Below are positions 1 through 9,203 of a stretch of 64,000 nt of DNA, in pieces. The DNA is from Leifsonia sp. TF02-11 (lineage in GTDB: Bacteria; Actinomycetota; Actinomycetes; Actinomycetales; Microbacteriaceae), in the NCBI RefSeq assembly GCF_017565305.1, contig NZ_JAGEKP010000007.1, positions 248,001-312,000 of the forward strand, written 5' to 3'. The notes under the pieces are model-generated. The model saw only the letters and a list, made by a program, of their open reading frames with translations, made no database searches and was not told the origin of the DNA. The number at the start of each line of letters is the position of its first letter. Within the stretch, counting starts at the first letter, position 1. Both the position numbers and the translations under genes were made by a program.

Positions 1-466
1 GGATCTCGATGACAGCGCCCGTGAGCCCGATCGCCCGCGCGACGTGCTCGCCGGGGCGGAGGCCGGCCAGCTGACCGATGAGCGCCAATGCCGCCGTCAG
101 CGACTCGGGACCGAGCACACCCAGGTTGGGCGTGCCCTGGAGCAGGGCGCGCGAGAGGGAGGGATAGCGCACGAGCCAGGAGAGGTCGCGGTGCAGAAGT
201 TCGGGTCCGAGGTAGACATTGAACGTCCAGAGCTCGTCCGGCTCCCAGTAGGCGTGCCAGGTTCCCGGTCGGATCAGGATGACCGAACCCGGTTCGAGCC
301 GTGTCGCATTCCCGCGGGTGCGATGGAGGCCGTACCCGCGGGACACGACGGCCAGCTCGAGGTATTCGTGCATGTGCTCGGGGATCCCGTCGAGGGCGGG
401 AACCTCGTTCGCGGCGATGGGCAGCCTGCCGGGGGTGAACACTTCGTGTCGTTGGATCGAGCGCAT
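1..466 (-). CDS. AraC-family transcriptional regulator, N-terminal cupin part (cut by window edge)
   Basis: The 155 visible residues begin MRSIQRHEVF and form a small cupin sensor domain: HMH at residues 31-33, E37 and the closing PGTWH with H71 are the usual sugar-binding cupin signature of AraC regulators. The C-terminal helix-turn-helix domain would lie beyond base 1, so the DNA-binding half is not seen. The gene is divergent from a sugar ABC importer and rhamnosidase operon, which makes it the likely local activator of that operon, responding to a rhamnose- or arabinose-type sugar (inference). Confidence 0.85.
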   Translation of the reverse strand, partial: MRSIQRHEVFTPGRLPIAANEVPALDGIPEHMHEYLELAVVSRGYGLHRTRGNATRLEPGSVILIRPGTWHAYWEPDELWTFNVYLGPELLHRDLSWLVRYPSLSRALLQGTPNLGVLGPESLTAALALIGQLAGLRPGEHVARAIGLTGAVIEI

Positions 467-526
467 CGCGGGCCTTTCTCGGGACTCGCTCCATGATGGG
501 GCCGGCGGCGTCGTGAGGCCAGTTTC

Positions 527-599
527 TGCAGGATCGTGCTAGTTCTCGATAGTCCAGTACTACTCCAGGCGTCGAACGCACGTGAAAATCGATCCTGCA
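527..599. promoter_or_regulatory. Divergent control region with a spaced 10-base inverted repeat
   Basis: TGCAGGATCG at 527-536 is mirrored exactly by CGATCCTGCA at 590-599, 53 bases apart, between the AraC-type gene and the importer operon. Widely spaced identical half-sites suit a dimeric AraC regulator. Role inferred from position. Confidence 0.45.
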
Positions 600-628
600 T
601 TCACCCCGAGCTCAAGGAGAGCGCAGCA

Positions 629-1573
629 ATGTCCACTGTCGTACACGCCCCCTCTCCGGCGGCCGACACCCGTGCGGCGGTCACGCCTCCGCGGCGCCGG
701 CGGCCCTGGAGAGGAGTGCGCGTTTCCCTCTGGTTCGCCGGTCCGGCGCTGGCGCTCTACCTCTTCGTCTCGGTGTGGCCCGCCCTCCGCGGTGCCTTCT
801 TCGCCTTCACGGACTGGGACGGCATCTCGTCCGGTTTCCGCTTCGTGGGCTTCGACAACTTCGCGCGGGTGCTGCAGGATCCCCTGGCGCTCGCCTCGCT
901 GGTGAACACGTTCGTGCTGGCCGCTGTCGTCATGGTGCTACAAAATGCGATCGGCCTGGCTCTGGCTCTCGCCCTCAACACACGGCTGAAGACGAGCGGG
1001 GCGCTGCGGGTGGCCTTCTTCGCCCCCGTCGTGCTGACCCCGCTCGTCGCCGGGTACATCTGGAGCTATCTGCTGGCGCCGGACGGCGGGGTCAACAGCG
1101 TCTTCCGGGCGATCGGCCTCGGGGCGTTCGCGCAGGACTGGCTGGGCGATCCGAAGTTCGCGCTCGGCTCGATCTGCGTGGCGATCCTGTGGCAGTTCAG
1201 CGGCTACTCGATGGTCATCTACATGGCGGGGCTCAAGGGGATCCCCAGCGAGCTGATCGAGGCGGCGGTCGTCGACGGGGCCGGCCCCTGGACGCGGTTC
1301 CGCTCCATCGTCTTCCCGCTGATCAACGGCGCCTTCGTGATCAACCTTCTTCTGACGCTGATCGGAGGGCTCGGCCAGTTCGACCAGGTGTTCGCCATGA
1401 CTCAGGGCGGCCCGGGCACGTCGACGGTCACGATCTCGCTCGTCATCTACAAGAACGGCTTCCAGCTGGGCGACTACCCGTTCGCCACAGCTCTCGCGGT
1501 GCTGCTCTCCCTCGTCGTCGGGGTGCTCGCCCTCCTGCAGTACCGGCTCACGTCGCGGCAGGTCCAGCGATGA
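629..1573 (+). CDS. Sugar ABC transporter permease (MalF/UgpA type)
   Basis: This 314-residue integral membrane protein has about six transmembrane helices and the conserved EAA loop (EAAVVDGAGPW, then FRSIVFPLI) that contacts the ATPase. An in-frame reading extends upstream to 536, but ATG 629 is chosen because AAGGAGA sits 8 bases before it and the upstream residues do not look like a permease. It overlaps the next permease gene by ATGA. With that partner and the binding protein at 2441 it forms a CUT1-type importer. No ATPase gene is in the operon, so a shared MsiK-like ATPase elsewhere is likely (inference). Confidence 0.92.
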   Translation: MSTVVHAPSPAADTRAAVTPPRRRRPWRGVRVSLWFAGPALALYLFVSVWPALRGAFFAFTDWDGISSGFRFVGFDNFARVLQDPLALASLVNTFVLAAVVMVLQNAIGLALALALNTRLKTSGALRVAFFAPVVLTPLVAGYIWSYLLAPDGGVNSVFRAIGLGAFAQDWLGDPKFALGSICVAILWQFSGYSMVIYMAGLKGIPSELIEAAVVDGAGPWTRFRSIVFPLINGAFVINLLLTLIGGLGQFDQVFAMTQGGPGTSTVTISLVIYKNGFQLGDYPFATALAVLLSLVVGVLALLQYRLTSRQVQR

Positions 1574-2394
1574 TCAACCGGTACACCGGGCGCAGCCTGG
1601 CCCTCGAGATCACGATGTGGGCGATCGCGCTCCTCTTCCTGCTCCCCTTGGTGGGGCTCGTGAACCTCTCGCTCAAGGCCCCGCACAATCCGTCCGGCGC
1701 CTTCGAGTTCGACGGCGAGTACAGCTTCGTCAACTATGTGCGCGCCTGGAACGACGGGCACCTGGGCGCCGCGCTCGCGAACAGCGCGGTGATCGCGATC
1801 GTCAGCGTCGTCGCCGTCCTCCTCCTCGCGTCGCTCGCCGCCTACCCGCTGGCCCGGGTGGGCACACGCTGGCCGCGCTGGCTCTTCTACCTGTTCCTCG
1901 CGGGGCTGATCATCCCGGGGCAACTCGGCGTCCTCCCGCTCTACACGAGCATGCGGGACCTGGGACTGGTCGGGAACATCGCCGGTGTCATCGTCGCGAG
2001 CATCGGGGGCGGGATGCCCTTCGCGATCTTCATCCTGACGACGTTCCTCCGCGAGGCGCCCAAAGACTTCGAGGAGGCTTCGGCCCTCGACGGCTGCGGC
2101 CCGCTGCGGACCTACTGGTACGTCATCGTCCCGCTGCTGCGTCCCGCGCTCGGCACCGTCGCGATCCTCAGCCTGATCGCGATCTGGAACAACTTCTTCC
2201 TGCCACTGCTCTTCCTCTCGGGGAGCGGGAGCGAGACCCTGCCCGTCCGCATCAGCGGTTTCATCAGGACGTACAGCGCCGACTGGCCGGCGGTGTTCGC
2301 CGCGCTCGTCATCTCCACCGCGCCGATCCTGGCCTGCTACTTCTCCCTTCAGAAGCACATCATCCAGGGCTTCTCCGGGGGGCTGAAGGGGTGA
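1570..2394 (+). CDS. Sugar ABC transporter permease (MalG/UgpE type)
   Basis: This 274-residue second permease starts inside the stop codon of the first (ATGA overlap), so the two are translationally coupled. It has six predicted helices and an EAA loop (EEASALDGCGPLRTYWYVIVPL). The C-terminal ending around QKHIIQGFSGGLKG is typical of MalG-type CUT1 permeases. The substrate is probably an oligosaccharide containing rhamnose or arabinose, judged only from the glycosidases downstream. Confidence 0.92.
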   Translation: MINRYTGRSLALEITMWAIALLFLLPLVGLVNLSLKAPHNPSGAFEFDGEYSFVNYVRAWNDGHLGAALANSAVIAIVSVVAVLLLASLAAYPLARVGTRWPRWLFYLFLAGLIIPGQLGVLPLYTSMRDLGLVGNIAGVIVASIGGGMPFAIFILTTFLREAPKDFEEASALDGCGPLRTYWYVIVPLLRPALGTVAILSLIAIWNNFFLPLLFLSGSGSETLPVRISGFIRTYSADWPAVFAALVISTAPILACYFSLQKHIIQGFSGGLKG

Positions 2395-2440
2395 CCACCC
2401 CAGCATCACCTCCTCCATCACGAGAAACGAAAGGACATCC

Positions 2441-3712
2441 ATGTCTACGAAAGGACGCACCGCGATCGCCGCGGCCGGCATCGTCGCCGTCGCAGCGCTG
2501 GCCCTCGCCGGGTGCTCGACGACGGACTCGGCAGCGAGCGGGAGCCAGGCGCTCACGGTCGCCACGGACAACCCCAACCAGTTGAAGCCGGTCGTCTCGG
2601 CGTTCGAGAAGGCCAACCCCGGGGTGACCGTGACGGTCCAGGACGGCGGCAACTCGTACCAGGACTTCATCCGCACCGGCATCGCCGCCGGAAGCGCCGC
2701 CGATGTGATCCGCACGTTCCCCGGCTCGGGGAACAACGCCGCCATCGGCAAGCTGACGGCCGCGGGCGCTCTGGCCGACCTGTCCGGCGCCGCCTGGAAG
2801 GGTGACCTCTCGACGGCGCAGAAGCAGTTGTTCAGCGCCAAGGGCAAGCTCTACGCCGTCCCGATCGGAGAGCTCGCGCTCGGCCTGGTGTACGACGACC
2901 AGACGCTGAAGGAGGTCGGGGCGGCGGTCCCCTCGACGTTCACCGATGTGCTCGCACTGTGCGACACCGCGAAGAAGCACGGCAAGGTCGCCTACTCGCT
3001 GTGGCAGAAGGGCGGAACGGTGCTTCCCTCGTTCGCCGCGGTGGCCCCGCTCGTCTACGGACCGAATCCGGGCTTCACCGAGGACCAGCTCGCGGGGAAG
3101 GCCTCCTTCGCCGATTCGAAGTGGGTCGACGCGTTCCAGTTGCAGCTGAAGATGCGCGACGCAGGCTGCTTCAACGACGGCCCGAACGGCACAGACTTCA
3201 ACGCCAGCGCCGCACAGGTCGGCAAGGGCCAGGCGATCGCGACCTTCGCCTTCTCCGACACCTCGTCGCTCGAAGCGGTCGCGCCGGCAGGCTCGACCTT
3301 CACCCTGGCCCCGTTCCCGGTCGGGGACGACCCCCAGCAGCAGTACCTCGCGGTCGCGGACTCGGCCGGCTTCGCGGTGAACGCGAAGGCCAAGAACCCC
3401 GAGCTGGCGCGGAAGTTCGTCGACTTCCTGGCGCAGCCGCAGGCGCAGAACCTGTACGCCGCTGCCGGCAAGGGCGCCCCGGCGATCCCGAACGACTCGT
3501 TCAAGGCCGACAGCAAGAACCAGCAGACGATCATCGAGTACCAGAAGGCCAAGCGGACGGGCACGTGGCCCGACCAGGGCTGGCCGGGCACCGGCACCGG
3601 GGCGGCGCTGACCGAGGCGAGCCAGACGCTCATCGCCGGTTCCGACACCCCGCAATCGGCGGCGCAGAAGATGGATGCCGCGTTCGCCAAGGACGTCGCA
3701 GCCCAGAAGTAG
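2441..3712 (+). CDS. Extracellular sugar-binding lipoprotein of the ABC importer
   Basis: This 423-residue solute-binding protein has a Sec lipoprotein signal ending LALAGC with the lipidated cysteine at residue 25. The mature part shows the family-1 binding-protein pattern of two alpha/beta lobes, including the FxxANPGVTVTVQ strand near residue 60. A GAAAGGA ribosome site lies just before ATG 2441. It is third in the operon and is followed by a strong hairpin, so it is probably made in excess over the glycosidases downstream. Confidence 0.92.
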   Translation: MSTKGRTAIAAAGIVAVAALALAGCSTTDSAASGSQALTVATDNPNQLKPVVSAFEKANPGVTVTVQDGGNSYQDFIRTGIAAGSAADVIRTFPGSGNNAAIGKLTAAGALADLSGAAWKGDLSTAQKQLFSAKGKLYAVPIGELALGLVYDDQTLKEVGAAVPSTFTDVLALCDTAKKHGKVAYSLWQKGGTVLPSFAAVAPLVYGPNPGFTEDQLAGKASFADSKWVDAFQLQLKMRDAGCFNDGPNGTDFNASAAQVGKGQAIATFAFSDTSSLEAVAPAGSTFTLAPFPVGDDPQQQYLAVADSAGFAVNAKAKNPELARKFVDFLAQPQAQNLYAAAGKGAPAIPNDSFKADSKNQQTIIEYQKAKRTGTWPDQGWPGTGTGAALTEASQTLIAGSDTPQSAAQKMDAAFAKDVAAQK

Positions 3713-3733
3713 CACCACTTCCGTACACCGCGA

Positions 3734-3773
3734 CGGTGTCGGCTGCGCACGCCATGCGGGGCAGCCGACACCG
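3734..3773 (+). terminator. 13-bp perfect hairpin between binding protein and glycosidase genes
   Basis: CGGTGTCGGCTGC at 3734-3746 pairs exactly with GCAGCCGACACCG at 3761-3773 across a 14-base loop. No T-run follows, as is common in high-GC actinobacteria. Position suggests a partial terminator or 3-prime mRNA stabiliser that raises binding-protein output relative to the enzymes. Confidence 0.65.
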
Positions 3774-3793
3774 GCGGATCACCGAAAGCGATC

Positions 3794-6349
3794 ATGACAC
3801 CTCACCTCTCCGCCCACCGTCTCCGTACGAACGGTCTCGAAGACCCCTCGGGCATCGACGACGACGAACTCCGCCTGGCGTGGGACCACGACGGGGGAGC
3901 CTCCGCCTTTCTCGTCGAGGCGTGGGTCGGCGAGTCGAGGAGCCGGTCCGCGGCGCTGCTCGTGGCGTCGACCCTCGACGCGACCGCGCGGGACACCGTG
4001 ATCCGACGACCGGACGGCGTGCGGAGCCTGTCGTGGCGGGTCGGCGCGCGCGTCGACGGCGACGTGGCGTGGAGCGGGTCGCAGACGATCCGCTTCGCGC
4101 TCGACTTCGAGAGTGCCGCGGCTCACTGGATCACGCATCCCGAGCACCGCACCGACTCGACCAGGAGCGTCTGGTTCCGGCACCGGTTCGAGCGGAACGC
4201 GCACGCGGCCGAGCTCGTGCTGCTCCACCTGGCGTGCGTGGGCGTGTGCGAGGTGCGGGTGGACGGGCGCGAGCTCGGAGCCCGCGTGCTCGCCCCGGGG
4301 TACGCCCGCCTGGACGGGGAGGCCGCTGCTGTCAGCCTGGACCTCAGCGCTCTGGACGGCGGCCCGCACACCCTCACCATCGAGGTCGCAGCTGGCCCGT
4401 ACCTGCTCGGCGGCGGTGCCGACCGGTACACGAAGTTCCGGGCACGGTCATCCACTCCCCGGATCGCCGCCGTGCTGGAGCACGTCACCCACGGGCAGTC
4501 GGTCGCCGTCGAGCGTCTCGACGAGTCGACGCTGGTGGGCCGCGGTCCGACGATCGCGTCGCACTGGTACGGCGGGGAGGACATCGACGCGGCGCTTCCC
4601 GAACCCGTGGACGACCCGCTCGGCACGACACCGCTGGTGCTCGGCCCGAGCACCCTCCACCGCATCTGGTGGCCGCAGAGCCCGGCGATCGAAATCGCCG
4701 CCGCGATCGACGGAGCCGCGATCGCCCGCGACGAGGACAGCGTGACCTTCGACTTCGGGGTCAACATCGCCGGATTCCCCGAGTTCGCGTGGCCGTCCCC
4801 CGACGAGCGACGCAGGATCACTCTCTGGCCGGCCGAACGGATCATCGACGGCGCGCTCAACCAGGCCAGCACAGGGTCGCCCATCTTCGACTCGGTGACC
4901 ACCCTGGCCGGAGAACCCGGCCGCTGGCGGCCGCGATTCGGCTACCACGGGTTCCGATACCTGCGGGTCGACGGCGCCGGATCCGGCGCGACGGCGCGGG
5001 CGCTCGTGGCGCACACGTCCAACACCCGGGTGGGCAGCTTCACCTCGTCGGACTCCTTCCTCCAGCGTCTCGACGAGCTGATCGTCCGCTCCATCGAGGG
5101 CAACATGTACTCCGTCTTCACGGACTGCCCCCACCGCGAGAAGCTGGGCTGGCTGGAGCAACTGCACCTGTGCTTCGGTGCTCTGGCCGGTCATTTCGAC
5201 GTCGAGGCCCACCTCCGGTCCGTTCTGCACCACGTGCGCGCGGCGCAGCTGGACGACGGCGCGATCCCGAACATCGCGCCGGAATTCGTCGACTTCAGCG
5301 GAAACGGCGCGGACGGCGACCCGGATGCGTTCCGGTTCGACGTCAACTGGGGAGGGGTCATCGTGCTCCTCCCGCTCCACCACTTCGTCCAGTACGGTGA
5401 TCCGCGGATCCTCCGGGAGAACGCGAGCGCGATGGTCGCCTACCTCGACCATCTCGCGTCGCGCGAGCACGACGGCGTGATCGAGTTCGGCCTCTCCGAC
5501 TGGGTGTCGATCGACGGGTCGGCCGAACGCCGGCTGGTCGCGACGTACGGGTACTGGCGCGTCCTCCGCGCGGCGCAGCGGATCGCCCGCCTCCTCGGGC
5601 GCGCGGAGTGGGAGGCCGTCATCGCCGAGCGGCTGACCCGGACGCAGTCCGCGCTTGCGCGCTGGCCGTACGCCGACACGGTGAGCCAGAGCGACCTCGC
5701 GCTGCTGACCGACGTGGCCGACCAGCTCGGCGACCACGTGCGCGCCGATGAGCTGTTCTCGCGGCTCGTGGCGGCCGTGGACGCGGCGGGGAACGCGTTC
5801 ACCGTCGGCGAGATCGGGTTCGAGCCGCTGGTCGACGCGTTCCACCGCCGGGGCCTCGACGCCCGGCTGCACGAGGTCTTCTCGCGCCAGGACGTGCCGG
5901 GCTACGGCATGCAGCTCGCCAAGGGCATGACTGCGCTCGCGGAGACCTGGTCCGCGGAGTCCGGTCCGGAGGGAGAGGGCTCGAACAACCACTTCATGCT
6001 CGGGATGGTGTCCCACTGGATGACGGGGAACATCGCCGGTCTCCGTCAGGCCCCCGGCTCCGTGGGCTGGGCGAGGGCCGAGGTCGAACCGGTCTTCCTT
6101 CCTGGCGTGCCGAGCGTCGAGTACCGCCTCGACTCGCCGGCGGGTCGCTACGGTGTGTCCTGGCGCCGCACCGAGCGGGACACCGTGGTCGAGCTCACCA
6201 TCACGGTCCCCGGCGGCGGTTCGGCCGTCCTGCTCACCCCCGACGGTGACGCGCTCGAACTGGGCCCCGGCGTGCACGAGACGGTGCTGAACACCCCCCT
6301 CGAGCTGCTCGACGGCAGCCCCGCTCAGAAACTGGAGACGATCGCATGA
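3794..6349 (+). CDS. Alpha-L-rhamnosidase-type glycoside hydrolase, family GH78
   Basis: This 851-residue protein has N-terminal beta-sandwich domains (residues about 1-390) followed by an (alpha/alpha)6 barrel. The family motif DCPHREKLGW starts at D444. The acidic run that follows and the C-terminal jelly-roll end (AGRYGVSWRR) are as expected for GH78, which releases terminal L-rhamnose by inversion. There is no signal peptide, so it acts in the cytoplasm on imported oligosaccharides. It overlaps the next gene by four bases (ATGA). Confidence 0.9.
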   Translation: MTPHLSAHRLRTNGLEDPSGIDDDELRLAWDHDGGASAFLVEAWVGESRSRSAALLVASTLDATARDTVIRRPDGVRSLSWRVGARVDGDVAWSGSQTIRFALDFESAAAHWITHPEHRTDSTRSVWFRHRFERNAHAAELVLLHLACVGVCEVRVDGRELGARVLAPGYARLDGEAAAVSLDLSALDGGPHTLTIEVAAGPYLLGGGADRYTKFRARSSTPRIAAVLEHVTHGQSVAVERLDESTLVGRGPTIASHWYGGEDIDAALPEPVDDPLGTTPLVLGPSTLHRIWWPQSPAIEIAAAIDGAAIARDEDSVTFDFGVNIAGFPEFAWPSPDERRRITLWPAERIIDGALNQASTGSPIFDSVTTLAGEPGRWRPRFGYHGFRYLRVDGAGSGATARALVAHTSNTRVGSFTSSDSFLQRLDELIVRSIEGNMYSVFTDCPHREKLGWLEQLHLCFGALAGHFDVEAHLRSVLHHVRAAQLDDGAIPNIAPEFVDFSGNGADGDPDAFRFDVNWGGVIVLLPLHHFVQYGDPRILRENASAMVAYLDHLASREHDGVIEFGLSDWVSIDGSAERRLVATYGYWRVLRAAQRIARLLGRAEWEAVIAERLTRTQSALARWPYADTVSQSDLALLTDVADQLGDHVRADELFSRLVAAVDAAGNAFTVGEIGFEPLVDAFHRRGLDARLHEVFSRQDVPGYGMQLAKGMTALAETWSAESGPEGEGSNNHFMLGMVSHWMTGNIAGLRQAPGSVGWARAEVEPVFLPGVPSVEYRLDSPAGRYGVSWRRTERDTVVELTITVPGGGSAVLLTPDGDALELGPGVHETVLNTPLELLDGSPAQKLETIA

Positions 6350-7851
6350 CCGATGTCCGCTCCGGCGTCCCCCTGCTCCGGGTCGAGCTCGCGAACGATG
6401 CGGGCATCGCCCGCTCCACGGCGCGACTGCTCCGCTCCGACTACGACCCGCGCTCTGTGGTGGAGGAGACGTCGACCGACCCCTGGCCGGGCGACCTCGC
6501 CGGGAGGCTCCTCCTCTCGCTGAGCAGGTACGCCCGGGCCGGCCTGCAGACCGATCGGGCGGCGGACGCGCTCTTCGCCGAGATGAGTGCCGCGATCCGT
6601 GAGCGGGGCTACTTCGGCCCGCCGCTCGGGCCCACCCGCGACGAGCAGCAGCTCGCCTGCCACGGGTGGGTGGTCGCCGGATTCCTGCAGTATCACCACC
6701 TCACCGGCGAGGAGTCCGCGCGCGCGGCCGCGCTCAGGGTCATCGACGAGCTGATCCTTCCCGGCCTCGGCTCGCTCGACGACTATCCGGTCGACCGTGC
6801 CCCTGTCGAGGACGGTGCCGCGTCCGGCCAGATCGGACTCCGCACGCCGGAATGGGACCTGTCGACGGACACCTACTGCGTCCTGCTCTGCCTCAACGGG
6901 CTCGTCCCGGCGTACCTGGAGACGGGAAGGGCCGACCTGCTGGCCGCCGTCTCCGGCCTGGCGGACCTGGTCACGGCGATCGACGTGGTGTCCACGGGGG
7001 CTCAACTCCACGCCGTGCTCGCGGCGGCCCGGTGCCTGTCCGATCTCGCCGTCGCCGGTCGGGACGAGTATCGGGGTCTCGCGTCGAGCTTGTTCGACAC
7101 CTACCGGAACCACGCCCAGTCGCTCACGTTCGCGCCGTACAACTGGTTCGGCCGAGCGGACTCCTGGTCGGAGCCGTGCGCGATGGTCGACGCGCTCGGG
7201 GTGGCGCAGAACCTGTGGCGGATCACCGGCGACCCGGCCTACCTCGAGGAGATCGCCCGGACCGAACACAACGCTCTGGCGTTCGCTCATCGGGCCGATG
7301 GCTCGTTCGGCCTCGACTCCCTCCCGACCGTCGACGACCCTGCGCTTCGGCGCATCCACGACGACGCGCGCTGGTGCTGCACGATGCGCGGGGCGATCGG
7401 CGTGCTGGAGGTGCGGGAGCACTCGGTCGAGTTCGACCCCGACACCGCCACGCTGACGATCCTGGACCCGCACACCGGCAGCGTCACGCTGGCGACGGCC
7501 GACGGCGAGTGGGAGCTCCGGATCACGGCGAACTGGCCTGCCGACTCGACCGTCCGCGTCGAGGCGCATCGAGCACCGCACAACGGGGCCCTGACCGTGG
7601 GCCTGCACCCGGTGCGCGGCGGCGGCGAGATCGCGCTCGGCGGGTCGCAGGGGTATGCCGGGACGCTCACAGCGGTGGCTCCGCATGTGGTGGATCCGAT
7701 CGGGCGCGGCCTGGCCCGGGAGTTCCGCGGACCGACGCTTCGCGTGTCGGCCGGTGCGGACGAAACAGGTGACCGGTGGCTGGACGAGGGTCTCTCCCTC
7801 GACGAGGGCGCACTGGTCGTCGCCTTCCCGGTGCGCGGTGGCGAGTCCTGA
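6346..7851 (+). CDS. Six-hairpin glycosidase related to GH127 beta-L-arabinofuranosidase
   Basis: This 501-residue protein has an (alpha/alpha)6-barrel pattern (for example FGRADSWSEPCAMVDALGVAQNLW). The GH127 metal site is recognisable: E276-x-C278 and the adjacent pair C344-C345 in WCCTMRGA. In characterised GH127 enzymes a Glu and three Cys bind zinc and one Cys of the pair is the nucleophile. Overall similarity is distant and the protein is shorter than typical DUF1680 enzymes (about 600-650 residues), so the substrate is uncertain. It has no signal peptide. It overlaps the GH78 gene by four bases and the next gene by one. Confidence 0.7.
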   Translation: MTDVRSGVPLLRVELANDAGIARSTARLLRSDYDPRSVVEETSTDPWPGDLAGRLLLSLSRYARAGLQTDRAADALFAEMSAAIRERGYFGPPLGPTRDEQQLACHGWVVAGFLQYHHLTGEESARAAALRVIDELILPGLGSLDDYPVDRAPVEDGAASGQIGLRTPEWDLSTDTYCVLLCLNGLVPAYLETGRADLLAAVSGLADLVTAIDVVSTGAQLHAVLAAARCLSDLAVAGRDEYRGLASSLFDTYRNHAQSLTFAPYNWFGRADSWSEPCAMVDALGVAQNLWRITGDPAYLEEIARTEHNALAFAHRADGSFGLDSLPTVDDPALRRIHDDARWCCTMRGAIGVLEVREHSVEFDPDTATLTILDPHTGSVTLATADGEWELRITANWPADSTVRVEAHRAPHNGALTVGLHPVRGGGEIALGGSQGYAGTLTAVAPHVVDPIGRGLAREFRGPTLRVSAGADETGDRWLDEGLSLDEGALVVAFPVRGGES

Positions 7852-9104
7852 TGGCGCATCGCGAGCTCGGCCTCTGCGTCTGGGACTGGGACGCGACCTG
7901 GAACGACGACACCGCGTTCTCGCGTCTCCTCGCTCAGTTGGCCGGGTGGGGGTTCGACTATCTGGAACTCGGCGTCTCGTGGCGCGGATCACGAAGCGCA
8001 CTCGACCGCCGCATCGCCGAGTTGGAGCGGTCGGGCCTGCGCGTCCACCTGAGGGTGAACCTGCAGGACCTGCCTGACCCGGTCGCCGCGACCGCCGAGT
8101 GGTCGCGCTTCGCGGACGGCTCCGTGCTCGAGACAGGATACGGTTCGACGCGGCAGCCGCTGCCCTCCCTCTTCGATCCGCGGGTGCTCGACGCACAGCG
8201 CGACTACCTCGCGGGACTGGCCGGCACGTACCGAGGCCGTGGAATCTTCTACACCTTCGGATTCGGCCTTCACTTCGAGTACAAGTACGGGGGCTGGATC
8301 GGCTTCGAGCCCGTCGCGGTCGATCGCTTCGCCCTCTGGCTCGCGGAACGAGAGTTCGGCGGCGAAGCCCGTTCGATCGCGGAAGCCCATGACGCGGACT
8401 GGCTGGAGTTCCGCGAGGAGTGGCTGGCCGCGAAGGTCGACGGGTTCGCGGCGGTGGTGCGGGAGGCCGACCCTTCCGCGCGGCTCTCCGCTCCCCTGGG
8501 GGAGAGCTTCCGGCCGGAGTCCGCGGAATTCGGCAACCAGGACATCTTCGGGCTCAGCCGCCACGCCGACCGTGTCGTCTTCTCGTTCGACTACGACAGC
8601 CACCGGGTGGATGACGCGCCACGCGCTGTCGAGGAGCTCACCGACGTCTACCGCGAACTGACCGAGCGCCCCGTCCTGGTCGAGCTGGACGGCCCGACCG
8701 GCCGGTTCTTCACCGGATACGGGGGCAGCGGCGTCCTGGCCACGGCCGAGGCGGCGTTCCGGGGCGGCGCGAGCGGACTCAACGTGGCGAACTACACGCA
8801 GCGAACCGAGTGGAGCGGCGACCTGGCCCAGTTCGAGTTCTTCCCCCGCCTGCGCGAGCTGGCGGATTCCGTCGAGGCGCCGCCCTCGCCGCTCCACGAG
8901 GAGCGCTTCCTGCTCTCCAACTGGACGTACTATCTGGACACTCGTCCCGGCGTGCTCGCCGCGCAGCTGGCGCAGCGCGATCGGTTGCGCTCGAGAGGAG
9001 TGCCCACGCGGCTGATCTCCGACGGTGCGGTCGGCGGCGCTCCCGTCGGGACGGTGATCCACGTGCCGGGGGGAACGAGGCTGCGAACCGAGGAGCGCGG
9101 CTGA
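7851..9104 (+). CDS. Uncharacterised TIM-barrel-like protein, probable glycosidase
   Basis: This 417-residue protein has no family I can name with confidence. The pattern of strand motifs (GFDYLELGVSW near residue 30, RVHLRVNLQD, IFYTFGFGLHFEYKYGGW, RPVLVELDGPTGRF, GASGLNVANYTQRTEW) suggests a beta/alpha barrel with acidic residues at strand ends, as in retaining glycoside hydrolases such as GH42. A longer reading from 7776 exists. ATG 7851 is chosen because it overlaps the previous stop by one base (TGATG) and starts the conserved-looking part. It is the last gene of the operon and lacks a signal peptide. Confidence 0.6.
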   Translation: MAHRELGLCVWDWDATWNDDTAFSRLLAQLAGWGFDYLELGVSWRGSRSALDRRIAELERSGLRVHLRVNLQDLPDPVAATAEWSRFADGSVLETGYGSTRQPLPSLFDPRVLDAQRDYLAGLAGTYRGRGIFYTFGFGLHFEYKYGGWIGFEPVAVDRFALWLAEREFGGEARSIAEAHDADWLEFREEWLAAKVDGFAAVVREADPSARLSAPLGESFRPESAEFGNQDIFGLSRHADRVVFSFDYDSHRVDDAPRAVEELTDVYRELTERPVLVELDGPTGRFFTGYGGSGVLATAEAAFRGGASGLNVANYTQRTEWSGDLAQFEFFPRLRELADSVEAPPSPLHEERFLLSNWTYYLDTRPGVLAAQLAQRDRLRSRGVPTRLISDGAVGGAPVGTVIHVPGGTRLRTEERG

Positions 9105-9203
9105 CCGGGCACCCCGACTTTCTCTTGGCGTGACCGGATCCGTCCGCTCGCTCGCCCTGTCCCGGCCTCCCTCGCGCCGTTCACCGCGAATAGCCTGGGT
9201 GAC

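Noticed and set aside
2959-5400. 813-codon plus-strand frame spanning the binding protein and rhamnosidase
   Set aside because: Crosses two recognised genes and a hairpin; composition is Arg/Gly/Ala-rich frame noise.
4448-6277. 609-codon antisense frame over the first GH78 gene
   Set aside because: Same reasons; the sense protein is a recognised family in a coupled operon.
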